DNA from: Anas platyrhynchos
Taxonomy: Eukaryota; Chordata; Aves; Anseriformes; Anatidae
Assembly (NCBI RefSeq): GCF_047663525.1
Contig: NC_092606.1
Location: 69,501-133,500 of the forward strand
Reading direction: 5' to 3'
Length of the DNA: 64,000 nucleotides
Shown: one piece after another, positions 33,841 to 53,290 of the stretch
How positions within the stretch are numbered: the first letter of the stretch is position 1
Layout: every line of letters begins with the position of its first letter
The notes under the pieces: generated by a model
The model's database searches: none
What the model was told of the DNA's origin: nothing
Seen by the model: the letters and a program-made list of their open reading frames with translations, nothing else
Made by a program: the position numbers and the translations under genes

Positions 33841-34675
33841 CTGCCCTGACGTTCTGAGCCCCCTCCTGCAGGATTTGTCTCACGTTTAAAAACGAACTGT
33901 GCTGCTGCCGTGAAGATTGAGGCTGGAAGAAAGCTGTGAACAAACCCCCCAGTGAAGGGGAAGCGAGGACGTGTTGCTTAGCCAGGATTTGTCCTTGGGA
34001 ACAAACAATCCAGGCCAGGAGCAGTTTCAGCCAAGAGGTGTGTGAGGGAGAAAGGTCTGTGTATGTGGGGGGGTGGTGATGTCTAACGATACCTGTGCTA
34101 GTGTGTGGGCAAAACCGTGTGTTGGTGAGTGTATGCTGTCCCTGTGGAGAGGAGTTATCTCAGAAGCACTGGATAAACTTAGTGCAAGAATAGGAAAATT
34201 GATATTCAGTCAAATTGCTGTGACTTTGCATATATTTTGGGCATCTGTTTAACCCTACGTTAAAAGAGTCCCAAGTAGGCTTTGTTCTGTGTTCTCCTCT
34301 AGCACTCCCTAGGCTTTTCCGTTTCCTCTTTTATCCGGTTTTCAAATTTTTAAGATTCCTTTTCCACATTTTTTTAGTGTCTGTTAGTTTTGTTTGTTTG
34401 TGTGTTTGTTTTGCAGTCTAGAGTTTATGCATCTCTCCAGCCATGTTCTTAAAGCATGTTTACTTCTCCAACCTGTGGGACATTATTTAACTTTTATACT
34501 ACTTCACTTTTTTTCACCTTTCTCTGATCATCTCTCTTTCCTCCTAGTTTCCATTCCCAAATTCTCGGTTCTTCATTCTCCCACACCAAAACCCCTCCTC
34601 CACATCTTAGCAAACTCCTGGGGAACCTTGAGCAAGAAATTATTTCTTTTCATATCTGTGTCATTTTGCAGATAA

Positions 34676-40069
<5,394 letters not shown>

Positions 40070-40239
40070 AGACATCTTCCTGAACAACTCCTGGTGAGAT
40101 TTTTATTGACAAACTTCCAGATTTACTGGTTTGTCTTAATGCTGTCTTCTCGTTCTAGATGTATAAGGTAATTAAAACAGACCTAGTATTTACAGCTACT
40201 TCTATGCTTTAGAATGCCTGATGAAACCTCCCACTTGGC

Positions 40240-40245
40240 AATAAA
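40240..40245 (+). terminator. TEKT1: TEKT1 polyadenylation signal AATAAA
   Basis: Canonical AATAAA 171 bases after the TEKT1 stop codon, the first one on the sense strand downstream of the gene. Confidence 0.6.
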
Positions 40246-40559
40246 GTTCCAGAATAAGAAGGAATGTGCCTTCCATGTTATTTATCTCAGGTGCAACTGA
40301 TGATATCTTTTGCCACTGAGAGGTACAGAAGTTGTGGAAGTTTAAGCAGGTGTTTCCACATAAGGCACTTGCTGGAAAGATGGGCAAATGGGAGGGGTGG
40401 GTGGAAGCACCGTGGGTAGGACTAGCCAAGGTATGTTTTTTTTCTTAACACCTGCTGTTAAGAACTGGACAGTGTGTATATTAAACTCAACAGGAACTAG
40501 GGACTGGTGATACATTGGATGGGGTATCTGATGGCAACTGAGTCAAGATCAAGCCAAGG

Positions 40560-40680
40560 TTAATTTGGGGTTAATCATTTCCTCACCCCATATCTCTGTT
40601 TCCCTATTTGTAAAACGGAAACAATCAGAGGGGCTTCAATTGTGAGGTGTTTGAAACTCTACAGTGGGAATTTCTGAGTA
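40560..40680 (+). mobile_element. MIR-like SINE relic
   Basis: The stretch 'tctctgtttccctatttgta' then 'aaacggaaacaatcag' and 'ttgtgaggtgtttgaa' follows the MIR tail (CTCAGTTTCCTCATCTGTAAAATGGGG ... TTGTGAGGATTAAA). Located in the TEKT1-FBXO39 gap. Confidence 0.6.
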
Positions 40681-40981
40681 AAGTGGAGGGGCTAGATTTT
40701 ACTGGAGGTGCATGTAAAGGCTGGGAAAGGGCTTCCTCTGGTTCTGGTGAGGGAAAACAAAGAAATTACAAGGATAAATGATGCAGGAGACACATTTGGT
40801 TCTCAAATCCAACATTTTAATCCAGGGGATAGTAAAATTGTTCCTTGCCTGTCTCTTGCTGTAATGGTATTTCCCTTTTGGAGGCAGCACTGGCAAGATT
40901 TAAATCCCTTACTAATGCCATCTAAAGGATTCATTCATCATTTGTAGATGTAACTGGTGTTTTTCTGGGTCTCCCTGTGGC

Positions 40982-44309
<3,328 letters not shown>

Positions 44310-45948
44310 CTAAATCAAAAGAAAAAAAAAAATAAGTAAAAAACAATCACGGGATTCATCTTTGAACTTTTTGGCCTCTAGTCTAGCTAAACAGGGAAAT
44401 GGTATGATAACAGTCATTGCAATTAATAATGTTTTGGGGCCTGATACCTAGTGTAGAAATGTGTCCAGCATTCTGGGCTGTACAGAGATGAGCAGTACTG
44501 TCTGTGCAAAGATATTGCACATGACTGTCCTTAGCCCCTTGAATACTGTTTCAGGACAATTGAAAGTAGCACCATGTCTTAGATGAAGGTACAATCCCTC
44601 TTGAGAGTAATAAGCACTGTAAGCTACTCTATCGCTTGGTCAAACAGGCTGTTGAGACATTTTGGTCCAGTGGACTGGAAGGCTGGTGAGTCAGGAGTCC
44701 AACTGCGTAGTAATAAAACACAAGGAAACAAACATGATGTAAGATGTTACCTGTTCCACTCTCAAGACTAGACTCTGTCCAGCTCCCTGAGCACCTTTCC
44801 AGCTCTGACGGATAGTCGCCCTCCTGAGTTCATGACTTGTTTTCTGTACCTCCCTCTTCACCGCCCCCTCCCCAAAGTTTGGTCATTGCTATCAAGCAAA
44901 GAAGTAACTTTTGTGATGTCACAACAACTGGAGCCATGCTAGGGCAAACAGCAAAGAAAGCCAACTTGAAACAAGTTAGTTGGGCTGAGGTAAAGAGAAT
45001 GAAAAAGATAAGCAGACTTGTTTCATCATCTCAGGAAAAGACAATAAAAAGCCAAGAAGGAAAATAATGCATTTCATATCTATCTTTTTATTTACTAATC
45101 ACAAACGTCATCTGTAAAATACAAACTAAGTCCCACGGATCTGTTAGGTGCTTGTTTTCATGAGGCCTTTTACAGATCAGTTTACCATTTGGTTCTACCA
45201 ACAGCTGTGGGCATTCATTCAGAATGAATTTTTTTTTCCCATCTCTACAGTGCATGCATCTTACTTATCATGTACACTTGATAAATCACTGCTTAGCTTT
45301 TGGGGCTGAAACTCACAGCTCACTGGCTGGCATGACCAAAAGACAATGCATCTCAAAAGTAGATTATGCCAATCTCCAGAAAAAAAAAAAAAAATCTACC
45401 TTCCCTCCCTTGTAAGCATTGCTCTGTTGGTGTAACAAAGATGAGATGGTTGGCAATAACAGGCACCATAAGAAGATGAAGAAATGCAGACCCTTGAGAG
45501 TCTACTGCAAAGTCTTAAATAGCTCTAAATTAATTCTATTAACTGGCTTAAAAGGAGAGGCTGACTGCCTAATTCAGCTTCTGCCTGCTGCATCCCTTTT
45601 GACTTGGGGTTCTCACATACATTATTTCTGTGTCAGCACGTGCAGGTTGTTCAGTTAGCATCACGTCTATTCCTAGTTGTGTTTTTTTTTTCTTCTTTTT
45701 TTTTCTTTTTTTTCTTTTTTTCTCTCAGATCCAAAATGCGGATCCAAAATCTCATCTCTCAGGATCAACCTTACAAAGTGAGCATGTGGCTCTGATTACC
45801 ACCTGACTTCCCCTTATTGGGGAACCAAATCTCCCCTTACCCTATGAAGACCTCTTTCTTTTGCAGAACCGTCAGGCATTTAGGAAGTCTGTAGATGTAT
45901 GACCACTTTTTTTGGCTTGTTCATATATTCAAGCCAAGTCTCAAAATA
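44310..45948. other. Intergenic region between FBXO39 and CR1 copy
   Basis: Probable FBXO39 upstream sequence. Short A-runs (about 45,380-45,394) and a pyrimidine tract (45,680-45,726) are present. No gene was recognised. Confidence 0.55.
45680..45726 (+). repeat. Pyrimidine-rich tract
   Basis: Nearly continuous T with a few C over about 47 bases. Low-complexity sequence. Confidence 0.8.
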
Positions 45949-46860
45949 TCATAGAATCATAGAATCATAGAATATCCTGAGTTGGAAGGGACCCTTAAGG
46001 ATCATCAAGTCCAACTCTTGACACCGCACAGGTCTACCCAAGTTCAGACCATGTGACTAAGTGCACAGTCCAATCTCTTCTTAAATTCAGTCAGGCTCGG
46101 TGCAGTGACCACTTCCCTGGGGAGCCTGTTCCAGTGTGCAACCACTCTCTCTGTGAAGAACCCCTTCCTGATGTCCAGCCTAAACCTCCCCTGCCTCAGC
46201 TTAACTCCATTCCCGCGGGTCCTGTCGCTGGTGTTAATGGAGAAAAGGTCTCCTGCCTCTCGACACCCCCTTACGAGGAAGTTGTAGACTGCGATGAGGT
46301 CTCCCCTTAGCCTCCTCTTCTCCAGGCTGAACAGGCCCAGTGCCCTCAGCCGTTCCTCGTACGTCTTCCCCTCCAGGCCTTTCACCATCTTCGTAGCCCT
46401 CCTCTGGACACTCTCCAACAGTTTCATGTCCTTTTTATACTGTGGTGCCCAGAACTGCACACAGTACTCGAGGTGAGGCCGCACCAGCGCAGAGTAGAGC
46501 GGGACAATCACCTCCCTCGACCTACTAGCGATGCCGTGCTTGATGCACCCCAGGACACGGTTGGCCCTCCTGGCTGCCAGGGCACACTGCCGGCTCATAT
46601 TCAACTTGTTGTCTACCACGACCCCCAGATCCCTCTCTTCTAGGCTGCTCTCCAGCGTCTCATCGCCCAGTCTGTACGTGCAGCCAGGGTTTCCCTGTCC
46701 CAGGTGCAGGACCCGGCACTTGCTCTTATTGAACTTCATATGGTTGGTGATGGCCCAGCTCTCCAGCCTATCCAGATCCCTCTGCAAGGCCTTTCCACCC
46801 TCATTCGAGTCCACAACTCCTCCAAGTTTGGTGTCATCAGCAAACTTGCTGATATACAAT
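45949..46860 (-). mobile_element. CR1 LINE, relatively intact ORF2 C-terminus
   Basis: The 3' end (at the low coordinate) has repeated 'atcatagaat' units, i.e. the CR1 terminal repeat, then 'gttggaagggacccttaagg'. The minus strand is open from about 46,848 to 46,044 without a stop. It includes the reverse-transcriptase active-site block '[13 protein letters not shown]' and the CR1 C-terminal blocks '[20 protein letters not shown]', '[20 protein letters not shown]', '[20 protein letters not shown]' and '[20 protein letters not shown]'. The 5' part of the element is missing just upstream of the FADD motif. The open frame indicates a younger insertion than the other copies. Confidence 0.96.
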
Positions 46861-47640
46861 ATATATACAATATAGTGGTTCAGGCTGCAGATTGCAAGTG
46901 AAAGGAGCCTGAAACCTTCCCTAGAGTGACAGAATTGGGCATGGGGAAAGGCATGACAAAGTTGCAACTATCTGGAAGCCATCAAGCTAATGGGCAGAGG
47001 ACAGCAGAATAGCATATATGGCTGTAATACACAGAAATACATTTCTATTAACAATGGACTATTTCTTGGGATGCATTTGCCCATGCTAAAGTTTACGAAT
47101 ACAAAAGGGTACAAGCGCTGTCATGTGGAAATTTTAAAACTGTAGTGCTTTGCAACTCCTAGAAAATACGCTTACAAGCCTCTGGCCTGACTTGCAAAGC
47201 ATCCTGCAATGTCAATGGGCAAGCCAGACGTGGCTCTGGCATGGCAAGGTGTCGCTAGCAGTCAGCTCTGTGTTTGAAGGAAGAAGGAAGATAATCATAT
47301 TCGGGGAAAAAAAAAAAAAAAAAAAAAAAAGGAAGCTGCTACAGCTCTTTCCAAGAGCGTTTTTTTCAGGTACAAGTGTTTTAAAGATCAATACGTTCCT
47401 TGCTTTCCTCTGGGGTAGGATGCAAAACAAAACTAATGACATTGGCAGCAATCGGCCTTTCGTTGCTGCCTGATTTGCTACAGGGCCCCCCAGCAGTCTG
47501 CAGCACAACGCTGTAATTCCACCAGCTCTGTCTCCTCCAGCAACGAAAGAAGCTCATGGGGCAAAACAACAACAAAACCAAAAACAACAGCAACAAACGC
47601 AGCCTTCCAAGACTTCTCTTCTAATTATCAGCAATAACAG
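46861..47640. other. Intergenic region upstream of PIMREG
   Basis: Short stretch between the CR1 copy and the PIMREG promoter. It contains a 24-A run (47,307-47,330). No coding exon was recognised. Confidence 0.55.
47307..47330 (+). repeat. Poly-A run (24 A)
   Basis: Uninterrupted run of 24 A about 320 bases upstream of the GTCAC repeat array. Confidence 0.85.
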
Positions 47641-47650
47641 AAGCGGTCGC

Positions 47651-47700
47651 GTCACGTCACGTCACGTCACGTCACGTCACGTCACGTCACGTCACGTCAC
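47651..47700 (+). repeat. PIMREG: (GTCAC)10 tandem repeat
   Basis: Ten perfect GTCAC units in a row. Each junction creates CGTCA, the half-site of a cAMP response element, and the reverse strand reads TGACG every five bases. It is directly upstream of the PIMREG promoter and inside the CpG-rich area. Confidence 0.97.
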
Positions 47701-47790
47701 GCTCCACTCCCGCAGCTGCCCCGACCCACCCTGGGCGGTGGCCGCGCGTCTAACGGCCTCCGCGCGCAGCCAATGGAAGCGCGCGCGCGG

Positions 47791-47827
47791 CCAATCCGGA
47801 ACGCAGAGGGGCGGGGCGGGATTTGAA
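47791..47827 (+). promoter_or_regulatory. PIMREG: CCAAT-CHR cell-cycle module
   Basis: CCAAT at 47791-47795 and TTTGAA at 47822-47827, 31 bases start to start, close to the spacing reported for NF-Y/CHR-regulated G2/M genes. A second CCAAT lies 21 bases farther upstream. Confidence 0.55.
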
Positions 47828-47839
47828 CGCAGCGGCGGC

Positions 47840-48178
47840 GACGGCTGTGGCGGTGGCGGGCGGCTCGGGCCTGGTCCCGGTCGGTGCAGGACCTGTCGCG
47901 GGCCGCGTCCCCTGCTGTACGAGGAGGAGGCCGTGCAGGGCTTGACCCTGCTCTCCCCCAGCCTTTGTATCGCCGCTGCCGTCTTTCGCGGCCGTGGTTT
48001 TCAACGTCTCCTGCGCGTGAAGTAACCGCGTCGCCGGGGCTCGCCGCCTCAGCTGCCGCGGGCTTCAGAGGACTCAACCCTTGGGCAGCAGCTGCTCCCT
48101 TCCCGGTATCCCGCCTGTGCAGGACTTTCCGAGGTGAAATAATCCGTAGCGAGCGGCAGCTTACCTGAAAGGAACCCG
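47840..48178 (+). other. PIMREG: PIMREG noncoding first exon
   Basis: The CpG island ends at a good donor, AACCCG|gtaagc (48178/48179), and exon 2 has a matching acceptor 26 bases before the start codon. The 5' boundary (transcription start) is inferred to lie a little downstream of the CHR element. Open frames on both strands through this region are GC-driven. Confidence 0.55.
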
Positions 48179-48404
48179 GTAAGCTATGGATGTGGGACCT
48201 TAGTCTGAGTGAGGCATCGAGAAACTTGCAGTTAAATCGCGTTCCACCTGATGTGCTTGCGGCTCGCGGCTTGCCAGGACTGATGTCCTTGGAAACGCAG
48301 TGTGTGATATCCAATCTCTCCTTTTCCATACTGATGCACTTTGCTCTAATTTTTGTTCGTATTCTGATCGTTTCAGAAATAAATTGATCAAGACTTGGAC
48401 CGAG

Positions 48405-48695
48405 ATGGTATCTGTGCTCAAAAATGTCAAGGCAACAATGGGCTGGCGGAAACACCAGCTCCTAGCTGACTTTGATGAAAATGAAAGCCCTGTACCAGAC
48501 AAATTCAAGAGAAAGGCTTCTTTGAGTTCTCTCAATACCATCCGTATGTCTCTAAGGAAGCGAATACCTTTAAAACAGGTAGAGCTGAATTTCCATGAGA
48601 CCCCAACTTGGGAAAGTATGGAAGCAAGAGCAAAGTGCCAAACTCTCCGGAGTATTACAAGAACAGCAAGAAATGCTTTTGGAACGGTGTCCCAG
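48405..48695 (+). CDS. PIMREG: PIMREG coding exon 1 (transcript exon 2)
   Basis: Acceptor cgtttcag| at 48376; ATG at 48405 in a strong context (accgagATGg). The frame upstream has no ATG inside the exon. It encodes 'MVSVLKNVKATMGWRKHQLL' through 'ARNAFGTVSQ'; donor CCCAG|gtactt, phase 0. Confidence 0.92.
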
Positions 48696-51600
48696 GTACT
48701 TTGCCTTTGCACTGGAGAGTAGGTAGAGTTTATTTTGTGCTTCAACTTCAGTTCCAAGATTACTGGACTCTGATGTAAAGTATAATGTACTCCAGAATGT
48801 GTATTCTATGTATTGCACAACACAGTGGTTGGCTCATAGCTACTCATTAGTAGAATGTTATCCTTGCTAGATAATCCTTGCCTTTATTATCCAGAAAAAT
48901 TATGGTTCTGGCAGAACAGGGAGGAAGGTGAAAAGAATAAACATAAGAAATCATTTAATAAAGCCCCTTTCCCCTACTGTATTTCATCATGTATGACAGA
49001 GCAGCCTTCATGAGGAAGAAGGTGGGTAGAGACTGCCATTGTTTGCAAATGATTGTTTCTGTGAAATGCGTAGCTTTAGACATACAACTACATATAGAGA
49101 TCTTTCCTGCACCTGTGCTATTTATTAGCATGTCCTTCATAACAGTCAATCTAAATTTGGACTGACAAAAGCCAGTAGGTGGTAGCATCATAGCAACCTA
49201 AAGTTTGCACTGCTCTTCCTGTTGGAGGCAGACTCTAGGCATATCAATTTTGTATTAGAGAGACTGTCTCTTTCCTGCACAAAAGCAGCAGGCACTTTCT
49301 TCCAGTGCCTGCTGAAGTCCTTGTCAGGTTCCAAGGATTAGGGGAGCAAATGATTCCTTGAACCCAAATGGGTAAACCTGATATGAGAATGAAAACTAGG
49401 GATTCAGCTCAGATGTTCCTTATCTTTCTGTTTCCAGACTCTAGATTTCATTAAGCTTAACATGTCTATCTAATGCACCTTTCAGAAAATACAGAAGACT
49501 CACCAAAACCCAATACAGTCAATTGTGGCCTTTCCGGATGAATCTGTGGGTCGGAGAAGCCATGTGACCAGTTCTTCCAAGAAAAGAAGTACTATGCCTC
49601 AAACCCCTTGCCATAACAAGAATAGTGTTACTCCAGCAGCCAGTTCCATGAGCACCCCAGGATCCAGCAAAAGAGCCTTGCTTGGGCCAACAAAGGTGTC
49701 AGAACACAGAGAATGGAGGGGTTTCCCATCCTGGCACGGTGAAGATGCTCTCCCACTCCGGAGATCAAGAAGAGCAGCAGCACTTAAGAGCCCTTATTCA
49801 TCACCTGCTTGTGCCAGCAGAATGACGTAAGACACATTTTTTTGTGTGTAAACCTTACCGCTTTTTTTTGTTACTGTGATTAGAGTATCTTGTAAAATGA
49901 ATGGCAAGGCACGAAGGTTGTTATCCTGTCCCACTGAAATGGTAAGCTCTTAGGATAGTTAGGAAAGTAGTAGTTACAAGTGGCTGAATAGAAAGGGGCT
50001 GAGCACTGCATAAAGCTGAACCATGAATGTTCATTTTGTGCCATGACAAGAAAGAGCTTCCTTTTTAATCACTCTCCCATTGGATTAGAAATTTTACAGC
50101 ATGTTTCTCAGCACCAAACCACATCTGACTCTAGGAATATACCTGAACTCTGCTGTTCTTTTTCTGGTAAAGAAGCTCTCAACACATCTACTTAGCTCTA
50201 TCTTGCTAATGCTGCTATTTTTATTGCCTATGCCAAGCTCTTCGTACAGAGTAGAGAGATTCCTCTTGCCTCAAAGATTTAACAGAAATTAGAATAATAG
50301 AATCATCTAATTCAGGTTGGAAAAGACCTCTAAGGTCATTTAGTTCAATCTTTAACCTAGCACTGCCAGGTCTACCATTAAACCGTGTCACTAAACTAGA
50401 GAAAGGGTTGTGAGCTAAGGTAGTATTTTATAATGTACCAGGTATGCTTTTGTCTTGGTCAAAGTCATGTGAGAAATGTCAAAAGCTAGAAGATGTCTAA
50501 ACCTCAAGAACCTGAGACCAGTCACTGAACTGGAGGATAGCTATGTATAGGATGAATGGAGATGTGAAGCAGTTGGTCAGTAGAATTAAGAACATAATTA
50601 TTACAGGCCCAAACTTCTCTCAGTAACTTGAGTTTTTACTGCAGGGATAGAGGCTTGTGCAGTGTCACCTAGGCAGTCTGCCTGTTTCATCTCTAGTAAT
50701 AAACATCCTTTTTGCAGAGAGTTTGAGTGTGAGTTGGAACTGGTCTCCTCAGGGATTCGACGACTGAAGCACCTCTCTCAGGCACTTGATGATGGTATTG
50801 AACAAGAGGAGAGGTAAATACTGCCAACAATACCCCAACTCTTAGCAATAGGCCACCTTCCACTTGAACATTAGGCCAAGTGATTGCTGTAACTCAGGAG
50901 GAGGAAGAGCTGCAGAACTTTCTCAGTTGTAACATAGAGCCATTTTTTCTTCATGACGCTTGTGCAGATTCAGTCAGTAGTTGAACTTGCAGCTTCTAAA
51001 ACCTGTCAGACAGTCACCCTGTCTTCTTGCTGTAGAAGTCTGATTTCTCCTAGTCAGAGCCTAACTTTTACTTTTGTATGAGAAACAGTATCCTGCTACC
51101 TCTGTCTAAAAGAGCTGTCAACCCAGACATGCCAAGAAAACAAACTCCAAACCATTGCACAGACACTTAGCTATCATTGGTGTATGCACATTTATAAGAA
51201 AAAAGCTTTTGTTATATAGTTATGTTTACAAATAGCCAATTTGAACCATACCTCAAAATTTAGAGGATGCAGAAGCCTCTTGTACAAAATCTTGGTTAAC
51301 CCATGAGGTGGTAGGCTGTTGCGTTTGTAAAGGTTATGTCATGCTGAAGAAGGCCTATTCAGTCAGTAAAATTTAAAGGTCAGGAATTTCAACACGGAAC
51401 AGTTCCCTAAACCCCTTTGTCCCCTTTCTCTCTTGATGTCAGGCATTCAGTAATTAAAAGTCAAGGTACTTTGATCTTCTAGCGAAGGCTTAGCATTAAC
51501 TACTTTTATCTACAAAGAGATAAAGGCAAGAGATAAAATCCTGCACAATTCCAAAAATCCAACTTCTACCAATGGCATCATTTTTAGATAGCGATAGGTT

Positions 51601-53290
51601 TACTCCTGTAAAAGCTAATGATAATATACATTGAAAATTTACTAAATCTCACTCCTAATATTCTCCCATCTGTTAGTGATATGACAGTTTCTCTCATTTG
51701 TAACTGAAGATAGTATCAACTAGGTAAAGTAGTTGTTCACTTACTTTGACTATATCTGCATGCACCTGTGAGGAGAAAAACTGCTGTTTGGAGAGGGACA
51801 GACATATTAACTCAAAGTTTTCTTAAAATCTTACTGTGTGGAACCAAAGGGTTCTTTCCATCATATTCACTGTGGCATTCTCTGCTACAGAAGATCATTG
51901 TGCAGTTGTGAAGCAGCCTCTGTATTGAAGATTAGTGAAACCTTGCGTCTTTGCAATGAACCGTAAACTGGGCTTCTATGCAAACAGCAGCTTTTTTCAC
52001 CCCAGATCAGAAAACTACTAGTACTAATGTCTTTGTCATTTGATCTCAGTTCTTACTGATTAATAACAGAGATCACAAAGCATGACAGAACAAACTACAT
52101 GTATTACCCTGAGCTAATTTTACAGCCTTTATTTTCCATCCCTAGCATTGTACTAGCAGTTAACATGATGCTGTGACAAAAACAGTAGATGATTCCTGTG
52201 TTGCTGGCATTCTTATTAAACACAATTGCACCTAAGTGGATGGGAACATGAATTCTTTGCTTTGTGTTTCTGAAAATCACCTTCTAGTATCAACTCATTG
52301 AACCATTACCAGGTTTGCTATGAGAATGTCATAAGAGCCTTGATAACCTTCACTGTGATCTGTGTTATGACATTAATATCTTCACCTGTTAACATCTGAA
52401 CTATTCTTTCTGTTTAAAGGGAAAGTTATATCATGAATACTAGTTCCTGTTCTTGCAACAAAGGTATAAGAACTTGATTTCTGTAACTTAGGGAAAAGAA
52501 AAAAAAAAAAAAGGTAAAATACAACTCTCTGCTACCTGGGAGCAGTTTCAAATGCTTGCTTGAAGCTTACAACAGCTATGTGTACTGCTTCCTCAGAGTG
52601 ATTTGGTCCAGTTCTCCTGCCCATGTAGATGCATACAATGTGCTCCAGCACTTGCTTGTTTGTAAGATCCCCATTTGGAATAGTTGTGAAATACATTTTT
52701 TTGGAGGTGTGCTTACACTCACTCTAGCGCATTACCTTCTCTTGTGGTATTCAGTTGCCATGAATTATTTTATTACAGCTTCCATTTAATCTTTTCCATA
52801 ATGAAACAAGCCTTTGTTCTCAAACTGATGATGGTTGCCAGCTCCATGCATTGCTCAGATGTATCTGTTTTAATGAATTACATTATATCACAATAAATGC
52901 TCTTGTTGCTAGTTAAAGTATTGCCATACTTCATTTTTGTACTGCCATTTATGCTCATTGAAGGTAACTAAGTATTTTCTTGTTAGTTTTCAGAAGTGTT
53001 CAGTGGAAGTACACAGGTCCAGACCACCTCCTTCCTTGCTCTCAGATCTTGTCCTTTGTTGCCATTTTTCCAGCAATTTGTGTAACAACCTGTTACTTAA
53101 CCTTGTAGACTTCAAGCTACTAACAGTAGTCTTGTTCTTCTGCAGGGAGCATGCGATATCAATCTACTACTGTCTAATGGCACAAAACTTGCAGTCTGTA
53201 CATCGATCTCAGAAATTTTCTCAGGCTATCAGAAGGCAAGCAAAGAAACTGTTGAGCAGTTTGTACTTGGACAGAGATGGCTATAAGTAG
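48405..53290 (+). CDS. PIMREG: PICALM-interacting mitotic regulator, whole coding region (4 coding exons)
   Basis: Joining 48405-48695, 49486-49826, 50718-50813 and 53146-53290 gives 290 residues. The human protein (FAM64A/CATS) is about 240, and conservation is patchy. Recognition rests on three blocks in the right order: 'SLRKRIPLKQVELNFHETPT' (human 'QRRLPLRAVNLNLRAGPS'), 'LPLRRSRRAAALKSPYSSPA' (human 'HPLRRSRREAAFRSPYSST') and 'GIRRLKHLSQALDDGIEQEE' (human 'GIQHLQKLSQELDEAIMAEE'). The family product is a nuclear/nucleolar, mitosis-linked protein that binds PICALM/CALM and is reported to affect the metaphase-anaphase transition. The RIPL/RLPL tetrapeptide fits an RxxL (D-box-like) pattern. 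The bird last exon encodes a 48-residue tail that mammals seem to lack. It is tail-to-tail with PITPNM3, its neighbour also in mammals. Confidence 0.9.
49486..49826 (+). CDS. PIMREG: PIMREG coding exon 2
   Basis: Acceptor cacctttcag| and donor ATGAC|gtaaga; phase 0 to 2. A Ser/Thr/Lys-rich exon ending in the conserved basic 'LPLRRSRRAAALKSPYSSPA' block. Confidence 0.92.
50288..50400 (-). mobile_element. CR1 LINE 3' fragment
   Basis: 'agaataatagaatcatctaa' then 'aggttggaaaagacctctaa' and 'ggtcatttagttcaatcttt' mark a minus-oriented CR1 3' end in PIMREG coding intron 2. Confidence 0.88.
50718..50813 (+). CDS. PIMREG: PIMREG coding exon 3
   Basis: Acceptor tttttgcag| and donor GAG-AG|gtaaat; 96 nt, phase 2 to 2. 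Encodes 'EFECELELVSSGIRRLKHLS' and 'QALDDGIEQEE', a conserved amphipathic helix. Confidence 0.92.
50814..53145 (+). other. PIMREG: PIMREG last intron
   Basis: A 2.3 kb intron of unique AT-rich sequence with a short A-run near 52,500. No repeat of known family or other gene was recognised. Confidence 0.65.
53146..53290 (+). CDS. PIMREG: PIMREG terminal coding exon 4
   Basis: Acceptor gttcttctgcag|; completes AG|G and reads 'EHAISIYYCLMAQNLQSVHR' and 'SQKFSQAIRRQAKKLLSSLY' to TAG. It is basic and helical-looking. The acceptor and phase are sound, but this tail has no counterpart that I recall in mammalian PIMREG, where the protein ends soon after the preceding helix. Confidence 0.82.

Larger units (their letters stand above)
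47700..48180 (+). promoter_or_regulatory. PIMREG: CpG island and PIMREG promoter
   Basis: GC- and CpG-rich region without a TATA box. It contains two CCAAT boxes (47770-47774 and 47791-47795), a GC box (ggggcggggc, about 47809-47818) and a CHR-like TTTGAA (47822-47827). CCAAT boxes (NF-Y) 30 or so bases before a CHR (DREAM / B-MYB-MuvB) are the established architecture of G2/M cell-cycle promoters, which fits the known mitotic expression of PIMREG. Confidence 0.75.

Noticed and set aside
47697-48455. 252-codon minus-strand frame over the PIMREG promoter
   Set aside because: Arg/Ala/Pro-rich translation of CpG-island DNA. It matches no known protein and has no paired exon; treated as a compositional shadow.
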